Source of the DNA: Rhodobacterales bacterium
GTDB taxonomy: Bacteria; Pseudomonadota; Alphaproteobacteria; Rhodobacterales; Rhodobacteraceae
DNA length: 64,000 bases
Assembly: GCA_021155205.1 (NCBI GenBank)
Contig: JAJNPS010000052.1
Span: forward strand, 186,001-250,000
Reading direction: 5' to 3'
Shown here: in pieces, positions 25,513-33,967 of the stretch
Position numbering within the stretch: position 1 is the stretch's first letter
How the letters are laid out: the number at the start of each line of letters is the position of its first letter
Made by a program: the position numbers and the translations under genes
Notes under the pieces: model-generated
Databases searched by the model: none
Told to the model about the DNA's origin: nothing
The model's input: the letters and a program-made list of their open reading frames with translations, nothing else

Positions 25513-27030
25513 CTATTGTCCCAAGACCTTGATCCGCCCCTCGACCGCCGGCTTGATGGTGCCCAGCTTTTCGACATAGGCCATCACGTCATTCGCGACG
25601 AGGCTGCTTGTCGGCCCGTCGGTGACGATCTTGCCCCCGCCAAGTGCCGCGTATCCATCGCCTCCACCCAGAATGTAGTCGTTGACGACAACGGTATAGA
25701 CCACGTCGGGCTGCAGCGGCGCATCCCCCACCATCACATCGGACACGCGCGATCCCGGTTCGGCCGTCGGGTCCATCACAAAGGTCAGGCCCGACACCTG
25801 CGGAAACCGGCCCGAACCCTTTTCGACCTGCGAGACGCCATTTTCCAGCGCCAGCAGGATCTGGCTGCCCGGAAGTTCCGTCACCACGCTGACATTTCCG
25901 AACGGGAGTTCGGTCAGGATGTCCCGGCGCGTCAGCTTTGCCCCGGCATCATAGGTCCGGTCGCCGCGGATGCCGCCGCCGTTCATGATCGCGACCTGCG
26001 CGCCGGTGGCGTCGCGCATCCCGTCCGCGATCAGGTTGCCCATCGTCGCCTCGCCCGTCCGCACCACGTTGCGGCGGCTGTCAAGCGCGGTTTCGGTGGT
26101 ACCGATCTCGACATTCAGGGTCTGGTCAAGCTTGGCCCGGTAGTCATCCGCCAGCGCCTTGCTTTCGGGATGCGGCACAACCGCCGCCGTGTCGATGAAC
26201 CGGAACACCGGCGTCCAGCTGATCGTCCGCTTGCCGTCCTTGTCGCCGACCTCCACCATCAGGTCCACCGGCGACAGATATTGCCCGTCAATGGATGTTT
26301 CGACATAGGCGGTGACACCGTCATAGGCGGTCGCGTAGGAATGGTCATCGCCCGACAGAATGACGTCAAAAGCCTTGCTGGCCATCAGCTTGCGGTCATT
26401 GTCCATATTGGTCTGGACCACCCCGACGACAATATCTGCACCGTCCTCGCGGGCCTTTTTCGCGGCGGCAACGCCGGTCTCGACCGTCGGCAGAAAGACC
26501 AGCGACCCGGTCGAGGACACCTCGGGCGAGGTATCCTGCGCCACCGGGATCAGTGCCACCTTCAGCCCGCCGACCTCTTTCATCATCACGCCCCCAAGGC
26601 CCTCGATCGGCCTGCCGTCCGCGTTGCTGATGTTGATCGCGGCCCAGGGATATTTCGACGCCTTCATCTTTTCGATGAAGTTCTCCGGTCCGAAATCAAA
26701 TTCATGGTTGCCGGGGACGGCCAGATCGAACGGCACGAGGTTGGTGAAATCAATCGTGTTCTGGCCCTTGTCGAACCCCGATTGCAGCGATGGCGACAGC
26801 ATGTCCCCGTCAAAGAGATAAAGCGTGTTGGGGTTCGCTGCGCGTTCCGCCAGCGCCACAGCGTTCAGCCGGGCAAACCCGCCGCGCCCGTCCTCTTCTT
26901 CAAAACTGTACACGTCGCCGACCCCCAGGATGGTCAGCTTGACCGTTTCAGCGGTGGCTGCGGCCGACATCGCCAGAACACTGCCCGCGGCGAGCAGGAA
27001 GGTGGTCTTGCACCTGTGGGAAAACATCAT
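25513..27030 (-). CDS. Periplasmic 5'-nucleotidase / UshA-like metallophosphatase
   Basis: A 505-residue protein starting MMFSHRCK after AAAGGAGAA, with a signal peptide (to about residue 27, AATAE). The N-terminal calcineurin-like domain contains DGDMLSPS, VPGNHEFDFG and a later GDDHSYA. The C-terminal 5_nucleotid_C domain has NGGGIRGDRTYDAGAKLTRR and NDYILGGGDGYAAL, where the substrate base is stacked. It should hydrolyse nucleotides in the periplasm for phosphate and nucleoside salvage. In the first metal motif the usual DxH is replaced by GVGDVYSFE, so metal site 1 may be altered. Confidence 0.87.
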   Translation of the reverse strand: MMFSHRCKTTFLLAAGSVLAMSAAATAETVKLTILGVGDVYSFEEEDGRGGFARLNAVALAERAANPNTLYLFDGDMLSPSLQSGFDKGQNTIDFTNLVPFDLAVPGNHEFDFGPENFIEKMKASKYPWAAINISNADGRPIEGLGGVMMKEVGGLKVALIPVAQDTSPEVSSTGSLVFLPTVETGVAAAKKAREDGADIVVGVVQTNMDNDRKLMASKAFDVILSGDDHSYATAYDGVTAYVETSIDGQYLSPVDLMVEVGDKDGKRTISWTPVFRFIDTAAVVPHPESKALADDYRAKLDQTLNVEIGTTETALDSRRNVVRTGEATMGNLIADGMRDATGAQVAIMNGGGIRGDRTYDAGAKLTRRDILTELPFGNVSVVTELPGSQILLALENGVSQVEKGSGRFPQVSGLTFVMDPTAEPGSRVSDVMVGDAPLQPDVVYTVVVNDYILGGGDGYAALGGGKIVTDGPTSSLVANDVMAYVEKLGTIKPAVEGRIKVLGQ

Positions 27031-27185
27031 CGCGATTCTCCTTTTTTGATAAAGTCGATCTGCCGTCACACTCTGCCCCCGGCCGGGCGCGGGGGCAAAG
27101 CTGTTGGCGCACTCTGCCGGGGCGAGTTTTCAATGACGTGACAGGCGGGTTGACCCTTGCCTGCCAAACCGGCAAAAGCCAGCCC

Positions 27186-27524
27186 ATGCTGATCTACAAG
27201 ATCTTTCGCCGCCCCGAATGGGATGCGTTCCGCGCTGCAGGCCAGACGCTGGGCGCGCCGGTCGATCTTGCGGATGGCTACATCCATTTCTCGACCGCCG
27301 CGCAGGTGGCCGAGACAGCCGCGAAACACTTCGGGTCCGAAAGCGATCTGGTGCTGGTGGCGTTCCATGCGGACGCACTGGGCGCAGACCTGCGCTGGGA
27401 GCCGTCTCGGGGCGGCGCACTTTTCCCGCATCTTTACAGGGCGTTGTCCATGTCGGATGTGGTCTGGGACAAATCCCTGCCGCTGGGCGCCACCGGCCAC
27501 ATCTTTCCCGAGGGCGTCTGGTGA
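27186..27524 (+). CDS. DUF952-family protein
   Basis: A 112-residue cytoplasmic protein starting MLIYKIFRRPEWDAFRAAG. The family hallmarks are DGYIHFSTAAQVAETAAKHF, the LVLVAFHADALG strand and RGGALFPHLYRALSM. The function of DUF952 is not established. Its stop overlaps the GTG start of pyrD, so the two are co-translated, a pairing that hints at a link to nucleotide metabolism but proves nothing. Confidence 0.85.
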   Translation: MLIYKIFRRPEWDAFRAAGQTLGAPVDLADGYIHFSTAAQVAETAAKHFGSESDLVLVAFHADALGADLRWEPSRGGALFPHLYRALSMSDVVWDKSLPLGATGHIFPEGVW

Positions 27525-28582
27525 GCCTGTGGGAACGGGCGGGCCTTGCGGCGCTGCGCCGGCTAGACCCGGAACATGCACACGGGTTGGCACTGACCGC
27601 GTTGCGGATGGGCCTGGCGCCAATGCCGGGTCCGGTGACGACGCCCCGCCTTGCCACCAAGCTGGCGGGGATGTCGCTTTTGAACCCCGTCGGTCTGGCG
27701 GCGGGTTTCGACAAGAACGCAACCGCCATCGCCGCTCTGTCCCGCGCCGGTTTCGGGTTCCTCGAGGTCGGGGCCGCAACACCGCTGGCGCAGGAAGGCA
27801 ATCTGAAGCCGCGCCTTTACCGGCTGCCCGAGGACCGCGCCGCGATCAACCGGTTTGGCTTCAACAACGTGGGGATGGGGCTGATTGCACGACGCCTGGC
27901 CGCACGGGTACGGGGTCCGGTGCCGGTCGGGCTGAACCTTGGCGCGAACAAGACGGCCCTGGATCGCGCGGCAGATTTTGCAACGGTTCTGACCGTTTGC
28001 GGGCCGCATGTCGATTTCGTAACCGTGAATGTCAGCAGTCCGAACACCGAAAGGCTGCGCGATCTGCAGGGATCTGCAGCACTGGCAGAACTGCTGCAGC
28101 GGGTGATGGCGGCGCGGGCAGACCTTGTGCGCCCGATTCCCGTTTTCCTGAAGATCGCGCCCGACCTGGATAGTGACGCGCTGGCGCAAATTGCCGAGGT
28201 GGCGCTGGCTGCAGGCATCGCTGGGATCATTGCCACCAATACGACCCTGTCGCGCGACGGGCTGCGCAGTGGTCACGCATCGCAGGCCGGTGGCCTTTCG
28301 GGCGCGCCGCTGTTTGAAAGATCAACCCGTGTCCTGGCGCGGCTGTCGCACCTGACCGACGGCAAACTGCCGTTGATCGGTGTCGGCGGGATCGGATCGG
28401 CCGAGGACGCCTATGCCAAGATTCGCGCCGGGGCGTCGGCGCTGCAGCTTTACACAGCGATGATTTATCAGGGGCTTAGCCTCGTTCCCCGCATCGCCAT
28501 GGGCCTCGATGCATTGCTGGCGCGGGACGGATACGCTTCGGTCCTCGGCGCGGTCGGAACCGACCGAACGCCTTGGCTCTGA
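27521..28582 (+). CDS. pyrD: Dihydroorotate dehydrogenase (quinone), class 2
   Basis: A 353-residue enzyme from a GTG start that overlaps the preceding TGA. The N-terminal helical extension (WERAGLAALRRLDPEHAHGL) is the membrane-binding part of class 2 enzymes. NPVGLAAGFDKNA, INRFGFNNVGM, VTVNVSSPNTERLRDLQ with the catalytic Ser, and LIGVGGIGSAEDAYAKIRAG for FMN phosphate binding all match. It oxidises dihydroorotate to orotate, passing electrons to quinone, in pyrimidine synthesis. Confidence 0.95.
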   Translation: MSLWERAGLAALRRLDPEHAHGLALTALRMGLAPMPGPVTTPRLATKLAGMSLLNPVGLAAGFDKNATAIAALSRAGFGFLEVGAATPLAQEGNLKPRLYRLPEDRAAINRFGFNNVGMGLIARRLAARVRGPVPVGLNLGANKTALDRAADFATVLTVCGPHVDFVTVNVSSPNTERLRDLQGSAALAELLQRVMAARADLVRPIPVFLKIAPDLDSDALAQIAEVALAAGIAGIIATNTTLSRDGLRSGHASQAGGLSGAPLFERSTRVLARLSHLTDGKLPLIGVGGIGSAEDAYAKIRAGASALQLYTAMIYQGLSLVPRIAMGLDALLARDGYASVLGAVGTDRTPWL

Positions 28583-28588
28583 CCCCAA

Positions 28589-28602
28589 ATCCTTCGAAGG
28601 AT
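28589..28602 (+). terminator. TTCG-loop hairpin between pyrD and the Lrp-like gene
   Basis: ATCCTTCGAAGGAT is a perfect palindrome that can fold as a hairpin with a UUCG-type loop. It lies between the convergent pyrD and Lrp-like genes and could end transcription from both sides, although a T-run is absent. Confidence 0.45.
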
Positions 28603-28632
28603 ATTGACAAGTTTGGCGCGTGAAATCTGAAT

Positions 28633-28869
28633 CTAGAATGCCTTGAACGTCATCGTCGTCAGGGTTCGCACGATCCCCGGAATGTCGAACAGGCGGTGCG
28701 ACAGGTAGTGGCCCACATCCTGGTCATCCGGGATGTAAACCTTGGCGATCAGGTCATATTCGCCGCTGGTGGAATACAACTCGCTGACCGCCTCGCGGTC
28801 CCAGATCGCGTTGGCCACCTCGTAGGTCTTGCCAGGGGTGCAGCGGAATTGAACGAACACCAGGGCCAT
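28633..28869 (-). CDS. Stand-alone AsnC/Lrp effector-binding (RAM) domain protein
   Basis: A 78-residue protein consisting only of the Lrp/AsnC ligand-binding domain: FVQFRCTPGKTYEVANAI, VSELYSTSGEYDLIAKVYI and a late GIVRTLTTMTF. There is no helix-turn-helix part. Such proteins form oligomers that bind amino acids and may modulate full-length Lrp proteins. It is short but typical of this conserved family. It is convergent with pyrD. Confidence 0.87.
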   Translation of the reverse strand: MALVFVQFRCTPGKTYEVANAIWDREAVSELYSTSGEYDLIAKVYIPDDQDVGHYLSHRLFDIPGIVRTLTTMTFKAF

Positions 28870-28924
28870 CGGGGTCTCCTTGATTGCACCGCCAGACTAG
28901 CGCCCCCGTTGCTGCAGGGAAAGA

Positions 28925-30454
28925 TCACATGGCGGCCTCTGCGCCAAAGGCCAGCGGCGCGGGCGTGTTGCGCAGATCGTCGACCGACAACGGTCGCAGG
29001 GGGCGGGCAAGGCGGTTTCTCACCACCCACATCAGGCGCGTCTCGGCCCGCGTGATCGCCACATAGGCAAGACGTTTCCACAAGGGCAGCCCGGCCTCGG
29101 TCCTTCCCGCCTGCGCGGCGGCATAAAGGTCGGGCGCAAACACCTGCACGGTGTCCCATTGCGAGCCTTGCGCCTTGTGGATCGTCACCGCCGCCCCGTG
29201 CAGGAACGCAGCACCCATATGCGCCGCATGAGGAATAAGGGGTTCCTCCTGATCGGGACGTTCGATCTTGATGATGGATGCCGCCGACACCTGCGGCTCT
29301 TCCGCGCCGACCACGTGCAGTCTTGCAAATCCCTCGCGGGTTCCTTCGCCCATATAGATCACCTGCGCGCCCTTGATCAGGCCACGTGCCTCCAGGTCGA
29401 TGCGTTTCTTGCGGTGCTTCAGGGGCAGTTCGATCCCGTCGCAGATCAAGGGTTCCCCCGCCAGCAGCCTGTCGGCGGGCGCATCATGCACAGATCGGAA
29501 GGCAGTGATCAGCTTGATGCGGGTCACGTTGCGCCAGACCAGCACCGGGCTGCGGGCCATCAGGTCGGCATCCACCCGTTCAGCCCAGACCACCCGGTCG
29601 TCGCGGCGGGCGCGATCCTGCACCATCCGTTCAAAGTCCTCGAACCCGAGATCGTCATCGCCCAGCGCATGCGCCAGATCGAGGATCGGATTGTCCTCGG
29701 CCTGGCGGTGGATGCGGCTGAGCGTGACCTTGCGGCTGTCGCCCAGACGGTCGAACACCATTTCGCCCGACTGGCCGACGGGGGCCAGCTGTGCGGGGTC
29801 GCCAAACAGCACCAGCGCCGGGAATATCTCCCGCAGGTCTTCAAGCTGGCGTTCGTCCAGCATCGAGGATTCGTCGACAAAGCCGATATCCAGCGGTTCT
29901 TCGCGGCGTTTCCATCCCTTGATGAAATCGCTTCCCTTCAGCCCCGCCGCCGCCAGCGCACCCGGGATCGAAGCCACGGACTGATAGAATGCGTGAGCGC
30001 GGTCAAGCGCCATATCGGTCAACCCCTCGACCACCGGACGGGGCGCGTTTCCAGCCAGCCATTCGGCGATCTTTTCGTATTGCGGGTCATAGACCGGTGT
30101 ATAGAGAATGCGGTGAATCGTGGTTGCGGGCACCCCCCGCTGGCGCAGGACCGAGGCCGCCTTGTTGGTCGGGGCCAGGATCGCCAGCGTCCGGCGGTCC
30201 TTGCGGCGGCGCCCCTCGTAATCGCCCGAGACCACATCGACCCCCGCCACCTTCAGCGCCCGGTAAAGCGCGCCAAGCAGCATCGTCTTGCCGGACCCGG
30301 CCTTGCCGACCACGGCCAGCACCGAAGCGCGGCCTTCGGCCATCGGGGTCACGGTTCCGTTCGCAAGATCAACGCCATGCCCGAAAAGCTCGGCCGCCAT
30401 GCGGTCAAATGCTTCGGCCTGGTCGTCCGACAGTGTGACGGGGGACAGCGACAT
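28925..30454 (-). CDS. RecD-like ATP-dependent helicase/nuclease-type AAA protein
   Basis: About 509 residues from MSLSPVTLSDDQAEAF (an ATG at 30511 would add 19). Walker A is VVGKAGSGKTMLL, motif II is IGFVDESSML, and FGDPAQLAPVGQSGE, SRIHRQAEDNPI, VTIHKAQGSQWDTV and YVAITRAETRLMWV complete the superfamily 1 helicase motifs. The layout is that of RecD/TraA-type 5'-3' helicases with a UvrD-like C-terminus. No RecB or RecC gene is near, so it is a RecD2-like stand-alone protein. Role: DNA repair or processing, inferred. Confidence 0.85.
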   Translation of the reverse strand: MSLSPVTLSDDQAEAFDRMAAELFGHGVDLANGTVTPMAEGRASVLAVVGKAGSGKTMLLGALYRALKVAGVDVVSGDYEGRRRKDRRTLAILAPTNKAASVLRQRGVPATTIHRILYTPVYDPQYEKIAEWLAGNAPRPVVEGLTDMALDRAHAFYQSVASIPGALAAAGLKGSDFIKGWKRREEPLDIGFVDESSMLDERQLEDLREIFPALVLFGDPAQLAPVGQSGEMVFDRLGDSRKVTLSRIHRQAEDNPILDLAHALGDDDLGFEDFERMVQDRARRDDRVVWAERVDADLMARSPVLVWRNVTRIKLITAFRSVHDAPADRLLAGEPLICDGIELPLKHRKKRIDLEARGLIKGAQVIYMGEGTREGFARLHVVGAEEPQVSAASIIKIERPDQEEPLIPHAAHMGAAFLHGAAVTIHKAQGSQWDTVQVFAPDLYAAAQAGRTEAGLPLWKRLAYVAITRAETRLMWVVRNRLARPLRPLSVDDLRNTPAPLAFGAEAAM

Positions 30455-30589
30455 GGCGCGACCATATTCTGCCGCCCGCAAAAGGACCAGCGCGGGCCGC
30501 AGCCGGTTCATTGGGCGCGCCGCAACGCGGCGGTGCCGTCGCCTGGTGCGTGCGTGCCTGCCCTGTTGCGCCGCGGGCGACAGGAGGTG

Positions 30590-30763
30590 TCAGTCGTCCT
30601 TGTCGTCAGGATCATGGGGCTGGGCTCCCAGATTCCCGGCACCGATTTCCGTCCTGGCCACCAGCAGCGCCGCGTCCAGCTGCGCCATCAGCAACGGCAG
30701 ACCATTCTTCTGCGAATAGCTGCGCATGTCCTGCAAGACCTCGAAAATCCACTCGTGCGCCAT
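30590..30763 (-). CDS. Conserved small hypothetical protein
   Basis: A 57-residue protein starting MAHEWIFEVLQDMRSYSQKN after a strong GGGAGG site. It is helical in appearance, with no signal peptide. I recall similar short proteins in related bacteria, but no function. An upstream ATG at 30796 is disfavoured because the ribosome site sits right before 30763. It lies upstream of the RecD-like gene on the same strand. Confidence 0.65.
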   Translation of the reverse strand: MAHEWIFEVLQDMRSYSQKNGLPLLMAQLDAALLVARTEIGAGNLGAQPHDPDDKDD

Positions 30764-31005
30764 ACCACCTCCCAAACGCGCGGGCGAAGGATGCACACCC
30801 CCGACTGCCGCACTTGTATGGGAACCGTTACAGTCCAGTGGTCAACAGAAGGTGTATGATAAAATTTGATCTCTAGCAGAAATCCGCTGCAACCGGAATG
30901 GCTTGGCGTGGTCAATCCGTTCTATCGGAAAGGATTGTCGCACGCCTGCCAACAACCGGAGCAGCGATCTCAGGCGGCGTTGTTGCGCCTGCCCCACCGC
31001 TATCT

Positions 31006-32298
31006 CTAACCATGACGGCCCGCCTCCAGCGTGTCTTCATAGGTCCGCAGGCCGGGACGCGGGGCCTGCACCAAGACCGCCATATTGCCGGGCTTGTGCT
31101 GGTTCTTCCACATCAGCATGTGCGCGCGAGGGATCTCGGCCCAGGGAAACACCTCGGACATGCAGGGATCAAGCCTGCGCTCCACCATCAGCTTGTTGGC
31201 CGCCGCTGCCTGTTTCAGATGTGCGAAGTGCGACCCTTGCAGGCGTTTCTGGTGCATCCACATGTAGCGCACGTCAAAGGTGCAATTGAACCCGGTGGTG
31301 CCGGCGCAGATCACCACCATGCCGCCCTTTTTGCAGACCAGCGCGCTCACGGGGAACGTCGCCTCGCCGGGATGTTCGAACACGATGTCGACGCTGACCC
31401 CCTTGCCGGTGATGTCCCAGATCGCCTTGCCGAACCGCCGCGCCTCTTTCAGCCAGTCGTTGTATGCGGGCGTGTTGACCGCCGGCATCTGGCCCCAGCA
31501 GTTGAAATCGTTGCGGTTGATGACCCCTTTGGCCCCCAGGCCCATCACGAAATCGCGCTTGCCCTCATCGCTGATCACTCCGATCGCATTGCCGCCAGCG
31601 GTGTTGATCAACTGGATCGCATAAGACCCAAGGCCGCCCGAAGCCCCCCAGACCAGCACGTTCTGCCCCGGTTTCAGGTCATGCGGTTCATGCCCGAACA
31701 GCATCCGGTAGGCCGTCGCCAGGGTCAGCGTGTAGCACGCGCTTTCCTCCCAGGACTGGTGCCGTGGACGCGGCATCAACTGCTGCGCCTGCACCCGGGT
31801 GAATTGGGAAAACGAGCCGTCGGGCGTCTCGTAGCCCCAGATGCGCTGGCTGGGCGAATACATCGGATCGCCGCCATTGCAATCCTCGTCGTCGCCGTCG
31901 TCCTGGTTGCAGTGGATGACGACCTCGTCCCCGACCTTCCAGCGTTTCACCTTGTCGCCGACCGCCCAGACGATGCCGGACGCGTCGGATCCCGCAATAT
32001 GGTAAGGCTGCTTGTGTCCGTCCAGCGGGCTGATCGGCTGGCCAAGTCCAGCCCAGACGCCGTTGTAATTGACCCCCGCCGCCATCACGAGGACAAGCAC
32101 CTCGTTGCTGTCGATCTTCCACGTATCGACGACCTCGACCTGAAAGGCGCTGTCGGGCGGCCCGTGACGTTCGCGCCGGATGGTCCAGGCATACATGCGG
32201 GCCGGGACGTGGCCAAGCGGGGGAAATTCACCGATCTCGTACAGGTCTTTCACAGCGGGCTTGTCGGTCACGGGATCGTCTTGAATGTCCAAAGCCAT
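31006..32298 (-). CDS. ccr: Crotonyl-CoA carboxylase/reductase
   Basis: A 430-residue medium-chain reductase with the strongly conserved Ccr sequence: GVNYNGVWAGLGQPISPLDG, HIAGSDASGIVWAVGD, the nucleotide-binding WGASGGLGSYAIQL and FGKAIWDITGKGVSVDIVFE. It converts crotonyl-CoA, CO2 and NADPH to ethylmalonyl-CoA, the key step of the ethylmalonyl-CoA pathway. Ethylmalonyl-CoA mutase is encoded 1.7 kb away on the opposite strand, and two later pathway genes lie at 48100 and 49918. The 115-bp upstream region is AT-rich, with GCAATTTTGCAA near 32376. Confidence 0.96.
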   Translation of the reverse strand: MALDIQDDPVTDKPAVKDLYEIGEFPPLGHVPARMYAWTIRRERHGPPDSAFQVEVVDTWKIDSNEVLVLVMAAGVNYNGVWAGLGQPISPLDGHKQPYHIAGSDASGIVWAVGDKVKRWKVGDEVVIHCNQDDGDDEDCNGGDPMYSPSQRIWGYETPDGSFSQFTRVQAQQLMPRPRHQSWEESACYTLTLATAYRMLFGHEPHDLKPGQNVLVWGASGGLGSYAIQLINTAGGNAIGVISDEGKRDFVMGLGAKGVINRNDFNCWGQMPAVNTPAYNDWLKEARRFGKAIWDITGKGVSVDIVFEHPGEATFPVSALVCKKGGMVVICAGTTGFNCTFDVRYMWMHQKRLQGSHFAHLKQAAAANKLMVERRLDPCMSEVFPWAEIPRAHMLMWKNQHKPGNMAVLVQAPRPGLRTYEDTLEAGRHG

Positions 32299-32413
32299 GT
32301 TGCACCTGTCACCATCACATAAACGTGCCGCAATGCAGAATCGCCGCGCCTTATTGGCACGCTAGAAATATGCACGCAATTTTGCAATAGTTCTTGATCT
32401 ATATTTTGTAATT

Positions 32414-33775
32414 TTATGTCTGCGGCAACGCAGCATTCGAGGCCTTGGTGGGAACGGATGCCGCATAGAACCGCAGGACCTCGCGCCCCGACGCCACGGG
32501 CTGAAGGTCATTACCGACCAGTCCCCGCGCGATCAGCGGCGTCAGGCCCTCGTCCAGCGTGGCCTCGATCCCCTGGGGCGGCAGTTTCAGGACCGCACCT
32601 GCCGACTGAAGCTGGGAAATCAGCCCCTCGACCCGCTCCCGCAGTTCTTCGCGCGATGCGGCCCCGTCGCCCAAGGCCGCAGCGACCAGCGGCACGGGCA
32701 GCACCGGCACGACCGATGCGATCCGCGCCATCAGGGTTTCACCCAGGGTTTCCACGGTATTTCCGGCGGCCAGAAACGCGCGCAGGGAAACCGGCGCACC
32801 GAACCCCGCCGCCGCCGTGCCAAACCCCTTGAACCGGCCACAAAACCGGTTCCACAGCATCCGCACCGCATAGACCAACACGCGCAAGGGCCGGTTGCGG
32901 AACCTGCGCCCGCCTTCTGCCGCCGCCGCTACCAGCACGCGGTCCTCCAGTACCCGGTCATAGCCAAGGCCCACCGGCACAAAGACGACATCCCGTCCGC
33001 CCGGCTCGAACCCCTGCACGATATAGCTCAGCAGCCCCATCCTGGCCGGGCCAACCCGTCCATCAAGGCTGAGGCCGCCTTCGGGAAAGATCGCCTGTGT
33101 GGTGCCATCCTCGGTCGCCATCTGGACATAGCGCGCCAGAACCTTGCGATAGAGCGCGTTGCGGTTTCCGCGCCGGATGAAATAGGCACCCATTGCCCGG
33201 ATCATCGCCGACAGCGGCCAGACCCGCGCCCATTCGCCGACCGCATAGGAAATGGCAGATCGGTCCGCGACCAGCCATGTCACCAGAACGTAGTCCATGT
33301 TGCTGCGGTGGTTCATCACGAAGATCACCGTGGCCCTGGGGTCGATATGGGCAAGGGCCGCATCCACCTTGCCCACCCGCACGCGGTAGAGCATCCGGCT
33401 GAACGCTTTGGCGGCGCGGGTGGCAAACCCGAAATAGAGCGTCGCCGAGAACCCCGGCACGATTTCGCGCGCATAGCGGCGGGCCTCTTCGAACGCGACG
33501 GAACCCGGAACATGCGTTTCCGCTGCGTGTTCGCTGACGGCCTCCAGCACGCGCGCATCGTACAAAAGCCGCACGATCATGTCCTGCCGCCGTGCCAGCT
33601 TGAAGGGTTCGATCTTGCGTTCCAGACGGGCATTGACCCGCGACAGCGCCCGCTCCATCCGGCGGCGCAGGAACCAGCGGATGCCGGGGCCGATGATCCG
33701 GTCCAATGCCGCGATGGCCGCAAGCAGCCCTGCGACCCACAGCAACCAGACCGGAATTTCCACCGTGCCGAACAT
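32414..33775 (-). CDS. Glycerol-3-phosphate acyltransferase-like PlsC-domain protein
   Basis: A 453-residue protein with an N-terminal hydrophobic segment (WLLWVAGLLAAIAALDRII) and a PlsC-type acyltransferase domain. The catalytic H-x4-D is in NHRSNMDYVL, followed by YFIRRGNRNALYRKV and IFPEGGLSLDGRV. These are the four blocks seen in PlsB/PlsC enzymes that acylate glycerol-3-phosphate or lysophosphatidate at the inner membrane. The length favours a GPAT-like member over a short PlsC. It follows ccr on the same strand's upstream side and is divergent from ecm. Confidence 0.82.
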   Translation of the reverse strand: MFGTVEIPVWLLWVAGLLAAIAALDRIIGPGIRWFLRRRMERALSRVNARLERKIEPFKLARRQDMIVRLLYDARVLEAVSEHAAETHVPGSVAFEEARRYAREIVPGFSATLYFGFATRAAKAFSRMLYRVRVGKVDAALAHIDPRATVIFVMNHRSNMDYVLVTWLVADRSAISYAVGEWARVWPLSAMIRAMGAYFIRRGNRNALYRKVLARYVQMATEDGTTQAIFPEGGLSLDGRVGPARMGLLSYIVQGFEPGGRDVVFVPVGLGYDRVLEDRVLVAAAAEGGRRFRNRPLRVLVYAVRMLWNRFCGRFKGFGTAAAGFGAPVSLRAFLAAGNTVETLGETLMARIASVVPVLPVPLVAAALGDGAASREELRERVEGLISQLQSAGAVLKLPPQGIEATLDEGLTPLIARGLVGNDLQPVASGREVLRFYAASVPTKASNAALPQT

Positions 33776-33967
33776 CGGGCAGACCCTATCCGATCCGGGC
33801 AGTCCCGCAATCTGGTTTCACCTTCGCCCGAATATCCCGGGGACGGCGCGGCCTCGCCGCGACGGGGGCAGCGCCCCGGCTTGCCGCGATGCAGCGAATT
33901 GACATTGGCATAAAGTGTCCGGTATCTGTTTTGTCACGAAATAATATTTCGCAAAGGCGCAGGCCCG

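Noticed and set aside
25501..27141. Long open frame on the plus strand opposite the 5'-nucleotidase gene
   Set aside because: It is an antisense shadow produced by high GC. The minus-strand gene has a signal peptide, a ribosome site and family motifs, while the plus frame has none.
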